Shown: piece after piece, positions 59,752 to 64,000 of the stretch
Layout of the letters: every line of letters starts with the position of its first letter
Position numbering within the stretch: the stretch's first letter is position 1
Assembly: GCF_000585495.1 (NCBI RefSeq)
Contig: NZ_CP007264.1
Span: 1,426,001-1,490,000, forward strand
Length of the DNA stretch: 64,000 nt
DNA from: Thermococcus nautili
GTDB taxonomy: Archaea; Methanobacteriota_B; Thermococci; Thermococcales; Thermococcaceae
Reading direction: 5' to 3'
Notes under the pieces: generated by a model
Told to the model about the DNA's origin: nothing
The model's input: only the letters and a program-made list of their open reading frames with translations
The model's database searches: none
Program-made: the position numbers and the translations under genes

Positions 59752-60426
59752 TCAAAGCTCAAGCTCCTCGCCGGGCTTGAGGATAACGACCTCGGCTTTA
59801 TCCCCAACGAGCCTCTTGAACTCCTCGGGGTCGGCCGAAATCGGGGGCCAGGTGTTGTAGTGCATCGGGACGACCTTCTTGGGCTTGAGCAGTTCGACGG
59901 CTTTAGCGGCCTCCCTCGGGCCCATAGTGAAGTGTCCGCCTATCGGGAGCAGGGCAACGTCAATCGGGCCGTAGAGCTCGCTGAACAGACCCATGTCGAG
60001 GAACACGAAGGTGTCGCCGGCGTGGTAAATCGTCTTTCCATCGAGCTTGACTATGTAGCCACACGGGTTGCCGATGCCGTACTTGCCGTCGCTGCTGGAG
60101 TGCCAGGCCGGAACCTGGACGATTCCGACACCGTCTATCTCAGTCGGTCCGTAGTTCATGCCGATGACCTCAACCCCCTCGGCCTGCTCGCTGATGTAGT
60201 TGGCGACGTCGAACATTGCAACTATCTTCGCGCCGGTCCTCTTGGCTATCTCGACCGCGTCGCCAATGTGGTCGCCGTGAGCGTGGGTAACGAGTATCAG
60301 GTCGGCCTCAACCTCCTCAGGCTTCACCGCCGCCTGCGGGTTGCCGGTGAGGAACGGGTCTATCAGAATTCTCTTGCTCCCCTCAATCAGAAAAGCCGCG
60401 TGGCCGAGGAACTTCACCTTCACCAT
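59752..60426 (-). CDS. Metallo-beta-lactamase-fold hydrolase, UPF0173
   Basis: 224 residues. The metal motif THAHGDHIGDAVEIA (HxHxDH, about residues 50-64) plus HSSSDGKYGIGNPCGYIV, HAGDTFVFLD and PMHYNTWPP with the remaining His/Asp ligands. The family is conserved in archaea and bacteria as YtkL; substrate unknown. ATG 60426 follows GGTGATG. Followed at 45 bases by the membrane regulator gene on the same strand. Confidence 0.9.
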   Translation of the reverse strand: MVKVKFLGHAAFLIEGSKRILIDPFLTGNPQAAVKPEEVEADLILVTHAHGDHIGDAVEIAKRTGAKIVAMFDVANYISEQAEGVEVIGMNYGPTEIDGVGIVQVPAWHSSSDGKYGIGNPCGYIVKLDGKTIYHAGDTFVFLDMGLFSELYGPIDVALLPIGGHFTMGPREAAKAVELLKPKKVVPMHYNTWPPISADPEEFKRLVGDKAEVVILKPGEELEL

Positions 60427-60589
60427 CGCCATCACCTCCGAGGATAAAATAACCAGAGCTTACTTAAATCTTTCGCCGTGACTCTGGGTTACATTAAAAC
60501 CCCACAGTTCCCGTTGTTATGGGTAAGCAAAAGCGTTTACTTCGGAGTAAAAGCTAGCCCTGCATTACAAAATGTCACCATTACTGAAC

Positions 60590-60630
60590 GTTCATGTCCG
60601 TTAATGAACATAAATGGCAAAATTTATAAG
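60590..60630 (+). promoter_or_regulatory. SSS symporter promoter with an inverted repeat
   Basis: GTTCAT (60590-60595) and ATGAAC (60604-60609) are separated by eight bases; TATA-like AATTTATAAG follows at 60621-60630. The position just upstream of TATA suits an activator site. The bases 60427-60589 contain no gene I can support. Confidence 0.5.
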
Positions 60631-60665
60631 GATGAACTTCAATGAATATGAGAGGTGGTTCAACT

Positions 60666-62123
60666 ATGGAGTCCCAGACTCAAATACTGACCGTTCTCGT
60701 TCTGTACCTTTCGTTTCTCGTTGGATTTGGAGTTTACCAGGGCAGAAAAGCCAAGAGCGGAAAGGACTTCGCCATAGCCGGAAGACGTCTTCCCGGATGG
60801 GTGGCGGCCCTTTCAGAAAGGGCGACGGGTGAATCCGCGTGGGCCCTCCTCGGCCTGCCAGGACTGGCATACGCTGCCGGTTTATCTGCAATATGGGTCG
60901 CTGTGGGCTGTGTGGCAGGAATAGTGACCGTATGGGCCGTCTTCGCTGGAAGGCTCAGGAAGGAAGCCGAAACCTACGACGCCAGAACCTTCGTTGATTA
61001 CATCGCCAAACGCCACTCGGAGGCCGAGAAGTGGATACGTCTCCTTGGTAGCGTCACGATAGTGTTCTTCTTTTTCTTCTACGTGGGTGCGCAGTTCATC
61101 GGCGGCGGAAAGACGCTCAACGTGCTCTTCGGGGTGGACCCCAAGGTCGGCATGCTGATTACCGCGATGATAATCCTGCCCTACACCGTCCTCGGCGGCC
61201 TTCAGAGCGTCGCCTACACCGACACCGTTCAGGCCATCGTCATGATACTTACCCTCACTATAGCACCTATTGTTGGAATAATCTACATCGCGAACCACCC
61301 CGGCCTCTTCGCGAGCTCCGTCACGGAGGCCCTTAAGCTGGCCGGTCCAAAGTACTCAACAATACTCGGCGGACTCGCGGGGACGTCGGCGCTGATATTC
61401 ATAATCGCAGAGTTCTCGTGGTTCTTCGGCTACCTCGGAGGAATGCCCCAGCTCAGCATAAGGTTCATGGCAATCAAAGACGAGGAGAACGCCAAGCTCG
61501 CAAGGAACGTTGGAATCGGCTGGACGATTCTCGCCTATATCGGAGCGCTCATGATAGGCTGGATTGGAATAGCAATCTTCGGCCCCCAGGGGCTCGCTGA
61601 CAGGGAGAACGTTATGCCCTCTGTCATGCTCAAGCTCTTCCCGCCGGCGATAGCGGCGGTGTTTATAACCGGTGCCATAGCGGCGATGCTCTCAACGGCT
61701 GACTCGCTCCTAATCCTGTCCGCAACGGAGCTTTCCGAAAACATTCTCAAGCCATTCCTCGGCGAAACCGACGAGAGAAGAAGCCTTAGAATATCAAGGC
61801 TGTCAACGGTTGCCCTCGCCCTCTTGGCCCTCGTCACCGCCTACCTCGTACCAACGAAGCTCATCTACACGATAGTCGGCTACACCTGGGCCGGCATTGG
61901 GGATACGTTCTCGGTGATAGTCATACTGACCCTGTTCTGGAAGAGGTTCCACGGAAGGGCCGTGCCGCCGACAATCATCACGGGCCTGCTCTTCACGGTG
62001 TTCTGGATTAGCTCCGGGCTGGACGAGAAGGTATCCGCAAGGCTCATGACCTTCATAGTAACTGCGGTAGTGGCAGTGATTGCAACCTACCTCCTCAAAC
62101 CGAAAGAGCGACCAACCTCCTGA
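60666..62123 (+). CDS. Sodium:solute symporter (SSS, PutP-like)
   Basis: 485 residues, about 13 membrane helices. Sodium-symporter blocks: DFAIAGRRLPGWVAALSERATGESAWALLGLPGLAYAAGLS, PYTVLGGLQSVAYTDTVQAIVMIL (GGxxAVxxTDxxQ) and AMLSTADSLLILSATELSENI (Na2-site Ser/Thr). Most like proline permeases; the substrate is not certain. GAGGTGG precedes ATG 60666; an upstream in-frame ATG 60642 would place that site inside the gene. Confidence 0.92.
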   Translation: MESQTQILTVLVLYLSFLVGFGVYQGRKAKSGKDFAIAGRRLPGWVAALSERATGESAWALLGLPGLAYAAGLSAIWVAVGCVAGIVTVWAVFAGRLRKEAETYDARTFVDYIAKRHSEAEKWIRLLGSVTIVFFFFFYVGAQFIGGGKTLNVLFGVDPKVGMLITAMIILPYTVLGGLQSVAYTDTVQAIVMILTLTIAPIVGIIYIANHPGLFASSVTEALKLAGPKYSTILGGLAGTSALIFIIAEFSWFFGYLGGMPQLSIRFMAIKDEENAKLARNVGIGWTILAYIGALMIGWIGIAIFGPQGLADRENVMPSVMLKLFPPAIAAVFITGAIAAMLSTADSLLILSATELSENILKPFLGETDERRSLRISRLSTVALALLALVTAYLVPTKLIYTIVGYTWAGIGDTFSVIVILTLFWKRFHGRAVPPTIITGLLFTVFWISSGLDEKVSARLMTFIVTAVVAVIATYLLKPKERPTS

Positions 62124-62146
62124 AACCTTTTTCCTTTCATTGACGT

Positions 62147-62188
62147 CTTTTTTCGAGCATTGTAACCATCCTATGGCCCACAATGCTC
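62147..62188. terminator. T-tract and inverted repeat between symporter and ACS genes
   Basis: TCTTTTTTC (62147-62154) ends the symporter transcript. Directly after it GAGCATTGT (62155-62163) and ACAATGCTC (62180-62188) are perfect 9-bp arms 16 bases apart; they could be an operator for the acs gene, whose TATA-like GCTTATATACG lies near 62219-62229. Confidence 0.5.
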
Positions 62189-62257
62189 GTATCTACCACG
62201 ATGTAGCTTTTGGGAAAGCTTATATACGATTCCACGGAGATTTTAACGGTGAGGTTC

Positions 62258-63634
62258 ATGAACCTGGACTACTTCTTCAAACCGAAGGGTATAGCCGTCA
62301 TCGGTGCATCGAACGACCCGATGAAGCTCGGCTACGAAGTTTTCAAGAACCTCAAGAAGTACAAGGAAGGAAAGGTTTACCCCGTCAACGTCAAGGACGA
62401 GGTTGTTCAGGGCGTTAAGGCCTACAAGAACGTCAAGGACATCCCCGACGAGGTTGACCTTGCGATAATCGTCGTTCCCAAGCGCTTCGTGAAGCAGTCG
62501 ATAATAGACTGCGGTGAGAAGGGAGTTAAGGGAGCGGTCATCATAACGGCCGGCTTCGGCGAGACTGGTGAAGAGGGCAAGAAGGAGGAGCGCGAGCTCG
62601 TCGAGATTGCCCACAGGTACGGAATGCGTCTGATAGGCCCGAACTGCGTCGGCGTCATGAACACCCACAACGACATGAACGCGACCTTCATAATGGACGC
62701 CAAGAAGGGAAGCATAGCCTTCGTGAGCCAGAGCGGAGCTTTAGGAGCGGGAATCGTCTACAAGACCGTCAAGGAGGGAATTGGCTTCTCCAAGTTCATC
62801 AGCGTCGGCAACATGGCAGACCTCGACTTCGCGGAGCTCATGGAGTACCTGGCGGACACCGAGGAGGACAGGGCCATAGCCCTCTACATCGAGGGAATCA
62901 AGGACGGAAGGAAGTTCATCGAGGTCGCCAAGAGGGTCACCAAAAAGAAGCCCGTCATAGCCCTCAAGGCAGGAAAGAGCGAGAGCGGAGCGAGGGCAGC
63001 ATCAAGCCACACGGGTTCCCTGGCCGGAAGCTGGAAGATTTACGAAGCTGCTTTCAAGCAGAGCGGAGTTCTCATCGCCGAAACAATCGACGACATGCTC
63101 AGCATGGCTCGCGCTTTCACCCAGCCGTTGCCCAAAGGAAAACGCGTCGCAATAATGACCAACGCCGGCGGACCGGGCGTTTTGACGGCCGACCAGATTG
63201 ACAAGAGGGGCCTTAAGCTGGCCGACCTCGAGGAGGAGACGATAGAGGAGCTCCGCTCGTTCCTCCCGCCGATGGCCGCCGTAAAGAACCCCGTTGACAT
63301 GATAGCTTCTGCAAGGGGCGAGGACTACTACAGAACCGCCAAGGCCCTCCTCCAAGACCCGAACGTCGACATGCTCATAGCGATATGCGTCGTCCCGACC
63401 TTCGCGGGAATGACCCCAACGGAGCACGCTGAGGGCGTTATCAGGGCAATCAAGGAAGTCAACAACGGCAAGCCAGTTCTCGGCCTCTTCATGGCCGGTT
63501 ACGTCAGCGAGAAGGCGAAGGAGCTCCTTGAAGAGAACGGAATCCCAAGCTACGAGAGGCCGGAGGACGTTGCCGCCGGTGCCTACGCGCTCGTCCAGCA
63601 GGCGAGGAACGCTGGGGTTTTGGAGGATGAGTGA
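62258..63634 (+). CDS. acdA: ADP-forming acetyl/acyl-CoA synthetase, alpha subunit
   Basis: 458 residues: CoA-binding domain (FFKPKGIAVIGASNDPMKLGYEVF), Rossmann-like middle with GPNCVGVMNTHNDMNATF and SQSGALGAGIV, and the phosphorylated His in AASSHTGSLAGSW (about residue 265). It converts acyl-CoA, ADP and phosphate to acid, CoA and ATP, the main substrate-level ATP step in peptide fermentation. ATG 62258 is the conserved start. The adjoining IorA gene suggests aryl-acyl-CoA from aromatic amino acids as a substrate. The beta subunit is elsewhere. Confidence 0.94.
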   Translation: MNLDYFFKPKGIAVIGASNDPMKLGYEVFKNLKKYKEGKVYPVNVKDEVVQGVKAYKNVKDIPDEVDLAIIVVPKRFVKQSIIDCGEKGVKGAVIITAGFGETGEEGKKEERELVEIAHRYGMRLIGPNCVGVMNTHNDMNATFIMDAKKGSIAFVSQSGALGAGIVYKTVKEGIGFSKFISVGNMADLDFAELMEYLADTEEDRAIALYIEGIKDGRKFIEVAKRVTKKKPVIALKAGKSESGARAASSHTGSLAGSWKIYEAAFKQSGVLIAETIDDMLSMARAFTQPLPKGKRVAIMTNAGGPGVLTADQIDKRGLKLADLEEETIEELRSFLPPMAAVKNPVDMIASARGEDYYRTAKALLQDPNVDMLIAICVVPTFAGMTPTEHAEGVIRAIKEVNNGKPVLGLFMAGYVSEKAKELLEENGIPSYERPEDVAAGAYALVQQARNAGVLEDE

Positions 63635-63674
63635 CTTTCATTTTTCATCAACTTAATTTCGGAGGTGTTGTTTG

Positions 63675-64000
63675 ATGGCGAAGGTGACGGACATAGTGCT
63701 GTGGGATAAGCCCGGGGAGAGGGTTCTCCTCCTCGGAAACCAGGCAATAGCGCGCGGAGCTTTGGAGGCCAACATAGCGGTTTTCGCGGCTTATCCCGGA
63801 ACCCCGAGTTCGGAGCTGACCGATACGATGGCGATGGTGGCCAAGAAGGCAGGAGTTTACATGGAGTACTCCACCAACGAGAAGGTCGCCTTTGAAACCG
63901 CGCTTTCCGCTGCCTGGAGCGGTCTCAGGGCCATGACGGCCATGAAGCACGTCGGACTGAACGTTGCAGCGGATACGTTCCTCAGCGCCGTCGGCATGGG
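63675..64000 (+). CDS. iorA: Indolepyruvate ferredoxin oxidoreductase alpha subunit, 5' part
   Basis: The first 108 codons, cut by the window end. VLLLGNQAIARGALEANIAVFAAYPGTPSSELTDTM and VYMEYSTNEKVAFETALSAAWSGLRAMTAMKHVGLN are the typical N-terminal domain of IorA, which with IorB oxidatively decarboxylates aryl-pyruvates to aryl-acetyl-CoA with reduction of ferredoxin. GGAGGTG precedes ATG 63675, 40 bases after the ACS alpha stop, so the two are an operon in which IorAB makes the CoA ester and ACS turns it into ATP. Confidence 0.93.
   Translation, partial: MAKVTDIVLWDKPGERVLLLGNQAIARGALEANIAVFAAYPGTPSSELTDTMAMVAKKAGVYMEYSTNEKVAFETALSAAWSGLRAMTAMKHVGLNVAADTFLSAVGM

Noticed and set aside
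60427-60665. A TrmBL1-type glycolytic motif TATCAC-N5-GTGATA in the symporter promoter
   Set aside because: Only a different inverted repeat (GTTCAT/ATGAAC) is present; no match to the motif was seen here or in the other promoters I inspected.

Overview
The window is chromosomal DNA of a hyperthermophilic euryarchaeon of the order Thermococcales, most likely a fairly GC-rich Thermococcus. The evidence is the gene set: form III RubisCO, archaeal histone, TFB, SRP19, L7Ae-type guide RNAs, ADP-forming acetyl-CoA synthetase, NfnI/Sud-type oxidoreductase and the di-myo-inositol phosphate (DIP) solute pathway. Short intergenic spacers, GGTG/GGAGGTG ribosome binding sites and archaeal BRE/TATA boxes agree. 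Gene order from about 0 to 26 kb follows what I remember of the T. kodakarensis TK2277-TK2305 region, and from about 52 to 64 kb the TK0150-TK0136 region; this is memory, not a search.

Layout. 0-4.2 kb: DIP solute operon (IPCT/DIPPS then inositol-1-phosphate synthase) split by a TnpB-only IS200/IS605 element. 4.3-12.3 kb: diphthine-ammonia ligase, a VapBC-like pair, a large surface lipoprotein, an ABC exporter, a Nudix hydrolase with a box C/D sRNA in its 5' leader, and a myo-inositol 3-kinase-like enzyme. 12.4-19.4 kb: information-processing genes (Gar1, TFB, histone, S17e), RubisCO, thymidine kinase and threonine synthase. 19.4-25.3 kb: a retaining GT-A glycosyltransferase, two Gfo/Idh oxidoreductases and glycerate kinase. 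25.4-26.4 kb: a polyprenol/dolichol-kinase-like gene destroyed by a 369-bp TnpB-less element that carries an omega-RNA-like scaffold. 26.4-31.5 kb: small accessory genes, a hairpin-rich gene-poor stretch and tRNA-Leu(UAG). 31.5-34.7 kb: a DUF2178/HTH/ABC operon behind a tandem palindromic operator. 34.8-37.5 kb: a candidate structured RNA, an unknown two-gene cassette and a 19-repeat CRISPR array without cas genes. 37.5-48.5 kb: housekeeping genes (ZIP transporter, Hel308, SRP19, TrmI, Nfn/Sud, GcvH) plus two tandem box C/D sRNAs. 48.5-52.4 kb: a stand-alone Mrp antiporter operon ordered like the sodium module of the membrane-bound hydrogenase. 52.8-64 kb: CPA2 antiporter, long-chain polyamine genes (pdaD, speE), a membrane-spanning wHTH protein, an SSS symporter, and the ACS alpha / IorA pair of amino-acid catabolism, cut by the window end.

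The most notable structures are: (1) two IS605-type insertions, both directly 3' of TTTAC, sharing an RNA scaffold supported by compensatory base changes, one with TnpB and one without protein but with its own promoter-like box; (2) three box C/D sRNAs, two of them showing a coordinated U-to-C change in boxes C and D; (3) several palindromic operators next to the regulators they probably serve, including SurR-type GTTnnnAAC sites at the Nfn/Sud promoter.
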